Assembly (NCBI RefSeq): GCF_030409215.1
Contig: NZ_JAUFPL010000001.1
Span: 1-64,000, forward strand
Source: Halomonas ramblicola
GTDB lineage: Bacteria > Pseudomonadota > Gammaproteobacteria > Pseudomonadales > Halomonadaceae
Reading direction: 5' to 3'
Length of the DNA stretch: 64,000 bases
The notes under the pieces are model-generated. The model did not search any database. It worked only from the letters and a program-made list of their open reading frames with translations, and was not told the origin of the DNA. Of this stretch, positions 45,090 to 52,975 are shown piece after piece. Each line of letters begins with the position of its first letter. Positions within the stretch are counted from its first letter, which is position 1. The position numbers and the translations under genes are program-made.

Positions 45090-45139
45090 CCAGCCGGGCC
45101 AGCCGGGCCAGCCGGGCCAGCCGGGCCAGCCGGGCCAGC
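45090..45139. repeat. Tandem 9 bp repeat, 5.5 units
   Basis: CCAGCCGGG is repeated five times exactly (45090-45134) followed by CCAGC. No spacers are present, so it is not a CRISPR. Period 9 would be in frame in a coding region, but no credible gene crosses it; copy number may vary between strains. Confidence 0.85.
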
Positions 45140-45142
45140 GCA

Positions 45143-45195
45143 TTATTTTAATTTCCGGCCGAAATTAAAATAAGCGGCAGCGCTATTTTAGTTTC
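45143..45195. promoter_or_regulatory. Long AT palindrome plus third half-site, candidate operator
   Basis: TTATTTTAATTTC (45143-45155) and GAAATTAAAATAA (45161-45173) are perfect inverted arms around CGGCC. A third half-site TATTTTAGTTTC follows at 45184-45195 (11 of 12 matching). Two inverted and one direct copy in a region otherwise GC-rich look like a binding array for an unidentified regulator or replication/partition protein. No cognate gene is adjacent. Confidence 0.55.
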
Positions 45196-45256
45196 CCCTC
45201 CAGGGCGTCTCATTCAGCGCTGCCACGGCAGGCAGGGGCCCCTTCCCGCCACGGAC

Positions 45257-45346
45257 AGATGTCGATGGCATCGACACGTCCGGCGGACGTGTCGAAAAAA
45301 TCGCGTTTCTTGAACATGTCCCGCCGATATGTCGATGGCGCGAACA
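45257..45346. repeat. Inverted and direct repeats with TGTCGATGGC core
   Basis: A perfect 11 bp inverted repeat TCGACACGTCC / GGACGTGTCGA lies at 45271-45295 with three bases between, followed by AAAAAA. Two direct repeats, AGATGTCGATGGCATCGACA (45257-45276) and ATATGTCGATGGCGCGAACA (45327-45346), match at 16 of 20 positions and are 70 bp apart. GAACATGTCCC lies between. The T-run is on the wrong side for a terminator. Confidence 0.6.
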
Positions 45347-45520
45347 GATCAGCGGCGCTCCATTCAGACCAAAACACTGCCCTTGGCGTCTTGAGCAGGT
45401 AGCATTTCTATAGTCATGGAGATAACTGGTATACTCCTTGCTTAATGAATCACGAGGGCCTACCCGGCCCGAGTGATATCGGGGCCCTACCCGGGCGCCG
45501 AGCGAACGAGGAGATACACG

Positions 45521-46099
45521 ATGTCATCCGATCCCGTCACCCTGATGGTGGCGCGCCGCGTGGCCCGCGGCCGTTACCGGGACCTCACCGCCTGGCTGGA
45601 GGAGGGCCGCGAGCTGGCCAGCGACTTCGCCGGCTACCTGGGCTCCGGCGTGCTGGCGCCGCCGCCCGGCGACGACGAGTATCAGATCATCTTCCGCTTC
45701 CGCGATGCCGAGACCCTGGCGGCCTGGGAACACTCCGCCTCGCGCCGGGCCTGGCTGGCCCGCGGCGAGGGGCTCTTCGAGGCGCCCCACGAGCACCGCG
45801 CCACCGGGCTCGATGGCTGGTTCCAGGACGCCACCGGCCGGACCCCGCCGCGCTGGAAGCAGGCCATCGCCATCTGGCTGGCCTTCTTCCCAGTATCGCT
45901 GGCCTTCCAGTGGCTGTTCGGCGAGGCGCTCGCCGGCCTGCCCCTGGTGCCCCGGGTGCTGGCCGGCACCCTGGCGCTGACGCCGTTGATGGTGTTCGGG
46001 TTCATCCCGCTCTCCATGCGACTGCTGGGTCCCTGGCTGCGCGGCGAGGTCATGCCGCTGGCACGCCTGGGCCGTCGCCTGCACCAGCGTGGGGCCTGA
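45521..46099 (+). CDS. Antibiotic-biosynthesis-monooxygenase-like domain with two C-terminal membrane helices
   Basis: A 192-residue protein. The N-terminal about 95 residues match the ABM ferredoxin-like fold (VTLMVARRVARGRYRDLTAW, YQIIFRFRDAETLAAWEHS), followed by two transmembrane helices (WKQAIAIWLAFFPVSLAFQW and LAGTLALTPLMVFGFIPLSM) and a basic tail. This ABM-plus-membrane layout is known from uncharacterised proteins. The start at 45521 follows GAGGAG. A REP-like element lies downstream. The function is unknown. Confidence 0.8.
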   Translation: MSSDPVTLMVARRVARGRYRDLTAWLEEGRELASDFAGYLGSGVLAPPPGDDEYQIIFRFRDAETLAAWEHSASRRAWLARGEGLFEAPHEHRATGLDGWFQDATGRTPPRWKQAIAIWLAFFPVSLAFQWLFGEALAGLPLVPRVLAGTLALTPLMVFGFIPLSMRLLGPWLRGEVMPLARLGRRLHQRGA

Positions 46100-46117
46100 A
46101 CACTGAGGGGCGCCTGA

Positions 46118-46151
46118 CGGCGCCAATCGCGCAGCGAAGCTGCCCTCCTAC
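46118..46151. repeat. REP-like palindromic element
   Basis: The minus strand reads GGTAGGAGGGCAGCTTCGCT then GCGCGATTGGCGCC, the same family as the element at 6094-6118 (GGTAGGAGGGCAACTCGTTG). Inner arms GCAGC/GCTGC form a stem around TTC. It lies between convergent genes. Confidence 0.75.
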
Positions 46152-46217
46152 CACACACCCGAAGAGAGCTTCACGCCAGTCTGCGAAACACCATAAACAA
46201 GGCAAGAACGGCATCGC

Positions 46218-46577
46218 TCACATCCGGATCCGCTCCGAGAAGCCGCCCCAGAACAGCCGCTTGACGTCGAAGGGCAGCCTGGCGTGGTCCATCATGTCGG
46301 CGAGGCGCGGGTCGTTCATCACCTGTTCGAGGATGCGGTTGCGCTCCTCGCGCGAGGCGTAGCGCACCCAGGCGAAGATCACCGTCTCGCCGGCTTCCAT
46401 CCTGACATTCTCGGTGAAGGAGGTCTGCTCGCCGGGACGAATGTCGTCGCCCACGCATTCGACGTATTCCAGGGCCCCGTACTCCTTCCAGATCTCCCCG
46501 GCGCGCCGGGCCAGGCGCAGGTAGTCGTCCAGCCGGCCGAGCGGCACAGGCAACACGAAGGCATCGACGTAACTCAT
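46218..46577 (-). CDS. DUF1428 family protein (YbaA-like)
   Basis: A 119-residue protein of the DUF1428 family, with an ABM-like ferredoxin fold. SYVDAFVLPVPLGRLDDYLR at the N-terminus, ALEYVECVGDDI, FAWVRYASREERNRILEQVM and MPFD-type ending LPFDVKRLFWGGF are conserved. The function is uncharacterised. The start at 46577 is the only suitable one. It is downstream of tarD on the same strand with a 76 bp gap. Confidence 0.88.
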   Translation of the reverse strand: MSYVDAFVLPVPLGRLDDYLRLARRAGEIWKEYGALEYVECVGDDIRPGEQTSFTENVRMEAGETVIFAWVRYASREERNRILEQVMNDPRLADMMDHARLPFDVKRLFWGGFSERIRM

Positions 46578-46653
46578 GGCATCATCCTCCTGCGGTGGAG
46601 GGAACTGTCACCCAAGCATAGCCTTTGACATGCCGCCCCTGGGTATCGGTTCT

Positions 46654-47820
46654 TCAACCCAGCTCGCGGTGGAATACCTCCATCAGCTCGCGCTTGTCCT
46701 CGAAACCGATCCCCGGCATCCGCGGCAGGGCCACCCGGCCCGCCTCGATGGGCGTGGAGTCGGCGAAGCCCCCGAAGGGGGCGAAGACCCGCGGGTAGGA
46801 CTCGTTGCCGCCCAGCTTGAGGCCGGCGGCGATGTTGAGGGCGAACTGGTGGCCGCCGTGGGGGATGCACTGCCGCGATGACCAGCCGTGGGCGCGCAGC
46901 ACCTCGAGCATGCGCAGGTACTCCACCAGGCCGTAGCTCAGCACCGGGTCCATCTGCAGGATGTCGCGGTCGGGGCGCATGCCGCCGTAGCGCAGCAGGT
47001 TGCGCACGTCCTGGTGGGAGAAGAGGTTCTCGCCGGTGGCCGTGGGCGGGCCGTAGTGCTCGCTCAGTTGCTGCTGCAGGGCGTAGTCCAGGGGGTCGCC
47101 GGCCTCCTCGTACCAGCGCACGCCATAGGGCGCCAGGCCATCGGCGAAGGCCAGCGCGGTGCGCAGGTCGAAGCGGCCGTTGGCGTCCACCGCCAGGCGC
47201 CCCGCCTCCCCCACGATGTCGATGGCGGCCTCGACCCGCTCGAGGTCCTCGGCCAGCGGCACCCCGCCGATCTTCATCTTGGTGCAGGTGTAGCCCAGGT
47301 CGAGGTAGTCGCGCATCTCGTCCTGCAGGCCCTGGACCTGCTTGCCCGGATGGTAGTAGCCGCCCGCCGCATAGACGGACACCTTGTCGTCGGGGGCGCC
47401 GTCGCCGTAGCGCTCGGCCAGCAGCCGGGCCAGGGGCTTTTGCTCGACCTTGGCGACGATGTCCCAGATCGCCATGTCGATGATGCCCACCGCCACGCTG
47501 CGCTCGCCGTGGCCGCCGGGCTTCTCGTTGGCCATCAGCACCGACCACACCTTGAAGGGATCGAGGTTGTGGCCGCCGTCGTCGAGCAGCGCACTCGGCT
47601 CGGCGTCGCGCAGGCGCGGCAGGAAGCGCTCGCGCAGCAGCCCGCTCTGGGCGTAGCGGCCGTTGGAGTTGAAGCCGTAGCCCACCACCTGACGGCCATC
47701 CACCCGGGCATCGGTATAGAGGGCCAGGATGGAGACGTCCATGGTGGCAAAGGAGATGTAGGCGTTGGCGATGTCGGAGGCGATCGACACCCGTGCCTCG
47801 CGTATGTCGGTGATGCGCAT
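46654..47820 (-). CDS. tarD: D-(-)-tartrate dehydratase (enolase superfamily)
   Basis: A 388-residue enzyme. Relative to the characterised Bradyrhizobium TarD, whose catalytic residues are Lys184 and His322, the corresponding residues are Lys183 (TKMKIGG) and His321 (CIPHGGHQF), each one position lower. Metal ligands fall at Asp212 (AVDANGRF), Glu238 (RWYEEAGDP) and Glu264 (TGENLFSHQD). The block NEKPGGHGERSVAVGIIDMA is also typical of TarD. It dehydrates D-tartrate to oxaloacetate. It is the last gene of the gntR-tctCAB-tarD set, 10 bp after tctB, so the importer very probably carries D-tartrate. Confidence 0.92.
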   Translation of the reverse strand: MRITDIREARVSIASDIANAYISFATMDVSILALYTDARVDGRQVVGYGFNSNGRYAQSGLLRERFLPRLRDAEPSALLDDGGHNLDPFKVWSVLMANEKPGGHGERSVAVGIIDMAIWDIVAKVEQKPLARLLAERYGDGAPDDKVSVYAAGGYYHPGKQVQGLQDEMRDYLDLGYTCTKMKIGGVPLAEDLERVEAAIDIVGEAGRLAVDANGRFDLRTALAFADGLAPYGVRWYEEAGDPLDYALQQQLSEHYGPPTATGENLFSHQDVRNLLRYGGMRPDRDILQMDPVLSYGLVEYLRMLEVLRAHGWSSRQCIPHGGHQFALNIAAGLKLGGNESYPRVFAPFGGFADSTPIEAGRVALPRMPGIGFEDKRELMEVFHRELG

Positions 47821-47830
47821 TCCATGACTC

Positions 47831-48286
47831 CTAGATCAGCAGGCCCGTCGGCAGCCGAACATTGAGGACCTGGGTGAAGATGAGGTAGAAGGCGACCACC
47901 AGCCCCAGGATGATTGGCACCCAGCGGGCCAGGCGAACGAGGCTCACCGGGCCTGCCACGCGGGCCAGGTACCACACCAGGGCGAAGACGGCGACGAGGC
48001 TCGAAACCAGGAACCCCAGTTGGCCGATCGCCACCCACCAGGCGAAGAAGCCCGCCGCGACCACCAGCAGGCGCCGCGGGCTGCCGGTGATCTCGATTCG
48101 ACGATCCCCCGGCCGCACCAGGCCCTTGACGATCAATGCCACGGCGACGACCGTGAGGAGCACCAGGATGGCGCGGGGGAAGATGATGCTCAGCCGTCCC
48201 ATCTCGCCCCGCGGCAGCCACAGCAGGGCGGCGAACGCCAGGCCGAAGCCCCCGGCGGCGATGTCGGTGTTGAGGCGCAGGATCAT
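47831..48286 (-). CDS. tctB: Tripartite tricarboxylate transporter small membrane subunit TctB
   Basis: A 151-residue protein with four predicted membrane helices (GFGLAFAALLWLP, IIFPRAILVLLTVVAVALIV, RLLVVAAGFFAWWVAIGQLG, WVPIILGLVVAFYLIFTQVL). It has the TctB/DUF1468 pattern. The start ATG at 48286 overlaps the tctA stop (ATGA). With TctA it forms the membrane part of the secondary, binding-protein-dependent importer. Confidence 0.9.
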   Translation of the reverse strand: MILRLNTDIAAGGFGLAFAALLWLPRGEMGRLSIIFPRAILVLLTVVAVALIVKGLVRPGDRRIEITGSPRRLLVVAAGFFAWWVAIGQLGFLVSSLVAVFALVWYLARVAGPVSLVRLARWVPIILGLVVAFYLIFTQVLNVRLPTGLLI

Positions 48287-49821
48287 GGCTTCTCCTCCTC
48301 GCCGCTCGATGCCTTGCGCAGGCGCCCACTACGCTCGAGCCACATGGGCAGCAGGGCCGTGCCGGCGCCCAGCACCACCAGGCCCGCCAGCACCTTGGAG
48401 AGCGGGTTGCTGACCAGCCGCAGCCAGGGAATCGGGTCGACCACCGCGGCCAGCATCGTCTGGACATAGCCCTCCTCGGCGATGCCGCCCAGGATCAGCC
48501 CCAGCACGATGGGCGCCGCCTGGATGCCGATCAGGCGCAGGAAGTAGCCCACGGTGCCCAGCACCAGCATGATCCCCACGTCGAGCAGGCTGTTGCGCAG
48601 GGCGAAGGTGCCGAGCATGGTCACCATGGCGATGAACGGCACCATGAAGTAGTAGGGCGTCTTGATCACCACCCGGTAGATCAGCTTGGCGCCCAGCAGC
48701 CCCACCGGCAGCAGCATCAGCGCCGCCAGCCCCATCGACAGGATGAAGCCGTTGGTCAGCACGCCGGTCTCGGTGAAGAGGTCGAGCCCGGGGCGCAGGC
48801 CGTGCAGCAAGAGCACGCCGAGGATGATGGCGTCGGGCGGCGCCCCGGGAATGCCCAGGGTCAGCAGCGGGATCATGCTGCCGGCCACCATGACGTTGTT
48901 GCTGGACTCCGAGGCCACCACGCCGTCGAGGTTGCCCTTGCCGAAGCTGTCGGGGTCCCGGGAGAAGCGGCGCGCCTCGTTGTAGGCCACCAGGCTGGTG
49001 ACGTTGCCGCCGGCCCCGGGGATGATGGCGATGATCTGGCCGATCAAACAGGAGCGGATCAGGTTGACCGGCTTGCCGAGCACCCGCCGGGCCACCCGGC
49101 TGATGCGCATCTCCCCCTTGCCGAACTCGTCGCCCTGCGGCAGGGCCCCCTTGCCCTCGGCGGCCATGGTCAGCAGCTCGGGAATCACGAACAGCCCGAT
49201 CAGCGCCACGATCAGTTCGATGCCCCCCTGCAGGGGCGGGAAGCCGAAGGTGAAGCGGGTCTCCCCGCCTACCGGCGAGACGCCGACGGTGCTCAGCAGC
49301 ATGCCGACGCAGCCGCCTAGCAGCCCCTTGAGCAGCGAACCGCTGGACAGGCTGGCCACCAGGGTCAGCCCCAGCATGGCCACCCAGAACATCTCGGCGG
49401 GCCCGAAGGCGACGGCCCAGCGCGCCAGCGGCGGCGCCAGCAGCAACAGGAAGGCCACCCCCACCAGCCCGCCGATCACCGAGGCGATGGTGGCCCCGGC
49501 CAGGGCCTCGAAGGCGCGCCCCTGGCGCGCCATGGGGTAGCCGTCGAAGGTAGTGGCGATCGACGACGGCGTCCCGGGGGTGTTGATCAGGATCGCCGTG
49601 AAGGCCCCGCCGTAGATGGAGCCCATGTAGACGGCTCCCAGGGCGATCAGGCCCTGCAGGGGCGGCATCGAGAAGGTGAAGGGCAGCAGCACCGCCAGGG
49701 CCATGGTGGCGGTCAGGCCCGGCAGCGAGCCAATCAGCAGGCCGGCCGACACCCCCACCAGTACCGTGATGAGGCTCTCGAACGTCATCAGCGATGCCAG
49801 CGCCTCGAGCAACATCTCCAT
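48283..49821 (-). CDS. tctA: Tripartite tricarboxylate transporter large membrane subunit TctA
   Basis: A 512-residue polytopic protein. The TctA signature LPGLTATMALAVLLPFTF and AVYMGSIYGGAFTAILINTP with GTPSSIATTFDGYPMA is exact. A second repeat follows (GAGGNVTSLVAYNEARRFS, LGIPGAPPDAIILGVLLLHG). About twelve membrane helices. The start at 49821 gives MEMLLEALASLM. It imports the dicarboxylate with a proton or sodium gradient. The final residues extend beyond the membrane core with basic charge. Confidence 0.94.
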   Translation of the reverse strand: MEMLLEALASLMTFESLITVLVGVSAGLLIGSLPGLTATMALAVLLPFTFSMPPLQGLIALGAVYMGSIYGGAFTAILINTPGTPSSIATTFDGYPMARQGRAFEALAGATIASVIGGLVGVAFLLLLAPPLARWAVAFGPAEMFWVAMLGLTLVASLSSGSLLKGLLGGCVGMLLSTVGVSPVGGETRFTFGFPPLQGGIELIVALIGLFVIPELLTMAAEGKGALPQGDEFGKGEMRISRVARRVLGKPVNLIRSCLIGQIIAIIPGAGGNVTSLVAYNEARRFSRDPDSFGKGNLDGVVASESSNNVMVAGSMIPLLTLGIPGAPPDAIILGVLLLHGLRPGLDLFTETGVLTNGFILSMGLAALMLLPVGLLGAKLIYRVVIKTPYYFMVPFIAMVTMLGTFALRNSLLDVGIMLVLGTVGYFLRLIGIQAAPIVLGLILGGIAEEGYVQTMLAAVVDPIPWLRLVSNPLSKVLAGLVVLGAGTALLPMWLERSGRLRKASSGEEEKP

Positions 49822-49902
49822 GCACGGCCCTCCGGTGAAAGCTCGAACGAGAGAGGAGCCGCATGCAGGACACTGCACGCGGCTCCCCCGAGGAAGCGGC
49901 TA

Positions 49903-50853
49903 TCAGTCGGCGGCTTCCAGGATGGGGCCGTAGGCCTCGCGCAGGGTGCCGATTACCTCGTCGACCTCCTCGCCGGTGATGTACTCCATGACGAAGCCCA
50001 GCGGCTCCTGCTTCTCGGTGATCTCGCGGTTGGCCTCGGCGAAGGCCTCCTCCAGCACCTCGATGACCTCCGGCGGGGTGCCGGTGGGCGCGGCCACGCC
50101 CCGGTAGGCGCCGCCCACGATGTCGTAGCCCTGCTCCTTGAAGGTGGGCGCATCGGGCAGCGCCGGCACCCGCTCCTCGGAGGCCACGGCCAGCACCCGG
50201 GCGTTGTCCTCCATCTGCACGCCGAGCATGGTGTAGTTGAAGATGCCGGAGACATGGCCGCCTTCCAGGGCGGCGGGCAGCGGCCCGGTGCCGCTGAACG
50301 GGATATAGGTCACGTCAATGTCGGCTTCCCGCTCGAGACGCAGGGCCCCCAGGTGGTTGGCGCTGTAGGTCCCGCTGCCGCCGAGTGTCACGGCCTCGGG
50401 GTTCTCGCGGGCGTACTCGACCAGGTCGTCGAGGGTCTCGAAGGGGCTGTCCTCCGGCACGATCAGCGCATTGGGGGTGGAGTGGAAGAAGGTGATGATC
50501 TCCCAGTCGTCGGTCTCGAAGCCGGCGTCGGAGCGCTGGATCGGCTGGCCGATGATGTGCGGGATGTTGACCCCGATGATCTCGTAGCCATCCGGCTCGG
50601 CGCTGTTCTGGAACTCGCTCCAGGCCACTGCCCCGCCGCCGCCGGGCCGGTGGGTGACGTTGACGCCGACGCCCAGGATCTCCTCGAGGATGGGCTCCTG
50701 GAAGCGCGCCGTGACGTCGGACTCGCCGCCCGGATCGAAGGGAATGACGTAGGTGATATCGCGCTCGGGGTAGTCCGCCTGGACCGCACCGGCGGCGCCG
50801 AACAGGGCAAACGCCGAGACGGCGACGGCCAGGGTGGAGAGTCGAGATTTCAT
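49903..50853 (-). CDS. tctC: Tripartite tricarboxylate transporter periplasmic binding protein TctC
   Basis: A 316-residue protein. Signal peptide about 1-26 (LAVAVSAFALFGAAGAVQAD), then YPERDITYVIPFDPGGESDV, the TctC/Bug start, HRPGGGGAVAWSEF, GSGTYSANHLGALR and GVAAPTGTPPEVIEVLEEAF. It captures the dicarboxylate in the periplasm. The binding loops of Bug proteins for dicarboxylates are conserved in outline; D-tartrate as ligand is inferred from tarD. An 81 bp gap separates it from tctA. Confidence 0.93.
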   Translation of the reverse strand: MKSRLSTLAVAVSAFALFGAAGAVQADYPERDITYVIPFDPGGESDVTARFQEPILEEILGVGVNVTHRPGGGGAVAWSEFQNSAEPDGYEIIGVNIPHIIGQPIQRSDAGFETDDWEIITFFHSTPNALIVPEDSPFETLDDLVEYARENPEAVTLGGSGTYSANHLGALRLEREADIDVTYIPFSGTGPLPAALEGGHVSGIFNYTMLGVQMEDNARVLAVASEERVPALPDAPTFKEQGYDIVGGAYRGVAAPTGTPPEVIEVLEEAFAEANREITEKQEPLGFVMEYITGEEVDEVIGTLREAYGPILEAAD

Positions 50854-50976
50854 GGCAAGCTCCCGGTCTTGTTGTCCGTGTTGTGATGAGAAACGGGACA
50901 GTGGAACCGACGGGATGTCGTCGGCCTGTCTTGCAAGCTAGCCGAGTTGTAAAAGTTGTCAAATGAGTAAAGCCTG

Positions 50977-51684
50977 TCAACCCTCGAAGACGCGCCGTCG
51001 GGAGTTGCCCAGGTGTTCGCGCATGGCCCGCGCGGCACCCTCGGCGTCGCCGGCCTGCAGGCAGTCGTGGATGCGGCGGTGTTCCTCCTGCACCTCGGGC
51101 AGGTGGAAGGTCGGGCGCCGCAGGCCCAGCCCCCTGGCCAGGCGCTGACCGTAGGTGATGGTGGCCTCCAGCGAGGCCAGGGTATCGGCGAAGAAGCGGT
51201 TGTGGGTCGCCCTGGCGATGGCCAGGTGGAAGCCGAAGTCGGCATCCACCCCCAGGGCGTTCTCGCGGATGCGCTGCTCGAGCAGGGCGAAGGCCGCGCT
51301 CAGGGCCTGGCGGTCCTCGTCGGTGGCATTGAGGGCGGCCAGCCGGGCGGACTCGGCCTCCACGGCCATGCGAAACTCGAAGCAGCGCTGGATGTCCGCC
51401 AGGCTGTCGAGGGGGGCGAAGTCGAGCATGGCGCGACTGGGCCTGAGCCGGACGAAGCTACCGGCGCCGCGGTGCGAGCGGATCAGGCCATCCTCGCGCA
51501 GTCGCGCCAGCGCTTCCCTGACGATGGGACGCGACACGCCGTGCTGTCGGGCCAGGCGCTCCTCGGAGGGCAGGCGCTGGCCTTCCGCATATTCCTCCTT
51601 GATGATGCTGTCCACAATGCTGCCGTAGACATGGTCGCTGAGCTTCTGCCCATTGCCCTGCGGCGACCCTTTCTCCGACGCCAT
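50977..51684 (-). CDS. GntR-family (FadR/FCD) regulator of the tartrate operon
   Basis: A 235-residue protein. The N-terminal winged helix (LPSEERLARQHGVSRPIVRE ALARLRE in the protein) is GntR type, followed by an FCD ligand domain with metal-binding His and Asp positions (DADFGFHLAIARATHNRFF, EEHRRIHDCLQ). It lies upstream of tctC on the same strand and divergent from argE. The gap between it and tctC holds two TTGACA-like boxes (minus strand) that could be operator or promoter elements. It likely represses the operon in the absence of tartrate. Confidence 0.88.
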   Translation of the reverse strand: MASEKGSPQGNGQKLSDHVYGSIVDSIIKEEYAEGQRLPSEERLARQHGVSRPIVREALARLREDGLIRSHRGAGSFVRLRPSRAMLDFAPLDSLADIQRCFEFRMAVEAESARLAALNATDEDRQALSAAFALLEQRIRENALGVDADFGFHLAIARATHNRFFADTLASLEATITYGQRLARGLGLRRPTFHLPEVQEEHRRIHDCLQAGDAEGAARAMREHLGNSRRRVFEG

Positions 51685-51802
51685 GCGTCACCTCCCCGAT
51701 TCGTCACTCCCTCCCAGCATACGCCAGCCGCCGCCTGCCATGCTCACGCGCCGGGGAGCGGCGTGTTAGGGTTGCCCCAGAGAACCGACCGAGGATTGCC
51801 CC

Positions 51803-52957
51803 ATGACCGCCGCCGAGATGCTTGACCGCCTGGTGGGCTTCGCCACCGTGTCCCGCGACTCCAACCTGGCATTGATCGAGTGGGTCGAGGCCTGGCTCGA
51901 CGACCACGGCGTCACGCACTGGCGCATCGAGAGCGACGACGGCCGCAAGGCCAACCTGCTGGCGCGCCTCGGCCCGAACGTGGCCGGGGGCGTGGTGCTC
52001 TCCGGCCACACCGACGTGGTGCCGGTGGACGGTCAGCCCTGGGCGACGGATCCCTTCACCCTGGTCGATGGCGGCGACGGCAGGCTCTACGGGCGGGGGA
52101 CCTGCGACATGAAGGGCTTTATCGCCTGCGCCCTGGCCGAAGTCCCCAGGTGGGTCGAGCAGGAGTTCACGAGGCCGCTATGGCTGGCCCTCTCCTACGA
52201 CGAGGAGGTGGGCTGTATCGGCGCGCCGCGCATGATCGAGCGCCTGATGGCCGATCACCCGCGCCCGGCGGCGGTGATCGTCGGCGAGCCGACCCTGATG
52301 GCCCCGGTGGTCGCCCACAAGGGCGCCACCAACCTGCGCACCACCGTCACCGGCCGCGAGGCCCACTCCAGCCAGGTCAACCAGGGGGTCTCGGCGATCC
52401 ATGTGGCGGCCCGGCTGGTGACGAGGATCGAGGAGGTGATGGCCGAGCTGCGCGCCGAGGGGCGCGTCGACGAGGCCTTCAACGTGGTCCACTCGAGCCT
52501 GCACGTGGGCAAGATCGCCGGCGGCACGGCGATCAACATCATGGCCCGGGAGTGCACCTTCGAGTGGGAGATCCGCCACCTGCCGAGCGACCGTTACGAG
52601 GAGCTGCGCGGCCGGGTCGACGCCTATGCCACCGAGCTGGAGGCGGAGATGCGCCGCCGGGCGCCGGAGGCGAGTATCGTCACCGAGGCGCTCAACACCA
52701 CGGTGCCGGCGCTGGCCGACGACAACAACGCCGAGGTGCTGGCGTTGTGTCGCGACCTGCTCGGCGAGGCGCCCGCCGGGGCGGTGGCCTACGCCACCGA
52801 GGCCGGCCAGTTCCAGCGCGCGGGCCTGCCCACGGTGATCTGCGGCCCGGGCAGCATCAGTCAGGCCCACCAGCCCGACGAGTACCTCGAACACGAGCAG
52901 TTGGCGGCCGGCGCGCGCTTCATGGCGTCACTGGGCGAGCGCCTGCAACGAAAGTAG
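51803..52957 (+). CDS. argE: Acetylornithine deacetylase
   Basis: A 384-residue M20-family metallopeptidase. Zinc ligands are in order: LSGHTDVVPVDG (His), RGTCDMKGFIAC (Asp), LSYDEEVGCIG (Glu-Glu), VGEPTLM, and the final His in SISQAHQPDEYLE. MVAHKGATNLR and REAHSSQVNQGVSAIHVA are ArgE markers. It removes acetyl from N2-acetylornithine in arginine synthesis. The start at 51803 follows GAGGA. It ends 18 bp from a convergent gene. A related M20 deacetylase cannot be fully excluded, but length and motifs favour ArgE. Confidence 0.9.
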   Translation: MTAAEMLDRLVGFATVSRDSNLALIEWVEAWLDDHGVTHWRIESDDGRKANLLARLGPNVAGGVVLSGHTDVVPVDGQPWATDPFTLVDGGDGRLYGRGTCDMKGFIACALAEVPRWVEQEFTRPLWLALSYDEEVGCIGAPRMIERLMADHPRPAAVIVGEPTLMAPVVAHKGATNLRTTVTGREAHSSQVNQGVSAIHVAARLVTRIEEVMAELRAEGRVDEAFNVVHSSLHVGKIAGGTAINIMARECTFEWEIRHLPSDRYEELRGRVDAYATELEAEMRRRAPEASIVTEALNTTVPALADDNNAEVLALCRDLLGEAPAGAVAYATEAGQFQRAGLPTVICGPGSISQAHQPDEYLEHEQLAAGARFMASLGERLQRK

Positions 52958-52975
52958 AGTGCCGGGGCACGCTGG

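Larger units (their letters stand above)
44635..45520. other. 886 bp intergenic region rich in repeats
   Basis: The longest non-coding stretch in the window. It contains a possible 47-codon gene (44836-44979), a hairpin (44846-44866), 5.5 tandem 9 bp units (45090-45139), a long AT palindrome with a third half-site (45143-45195), and a GACA/TGTC repeat cluster (45257-45346), each listed separately. TATACT at 45430-45435 is a possible -10 for the downstream plus-strand gene. The density of repeats is unlike any other gap here. Confidence 0.6.

Noticed and set aside
45090..45139. Possible CRISPR-like repeat
   Set aside because: The 9 bp units are contiguous with no spacers and no cas genes are present.
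45271..45300. Rho-independent terminator made by the 11 bp inverted repeat and A-run
   Set aside because: The hairpin is followed by A, not U, on the plus strand, and on the minus strand the U-run precedes the hairpin, so the order is wrong on both strands.
51685..51802. Functional link between argE and the tartrate regulator
   Set aside because: They are divergent neighbours only; argE is a biosynthetic gene and no shared site is recognisable.
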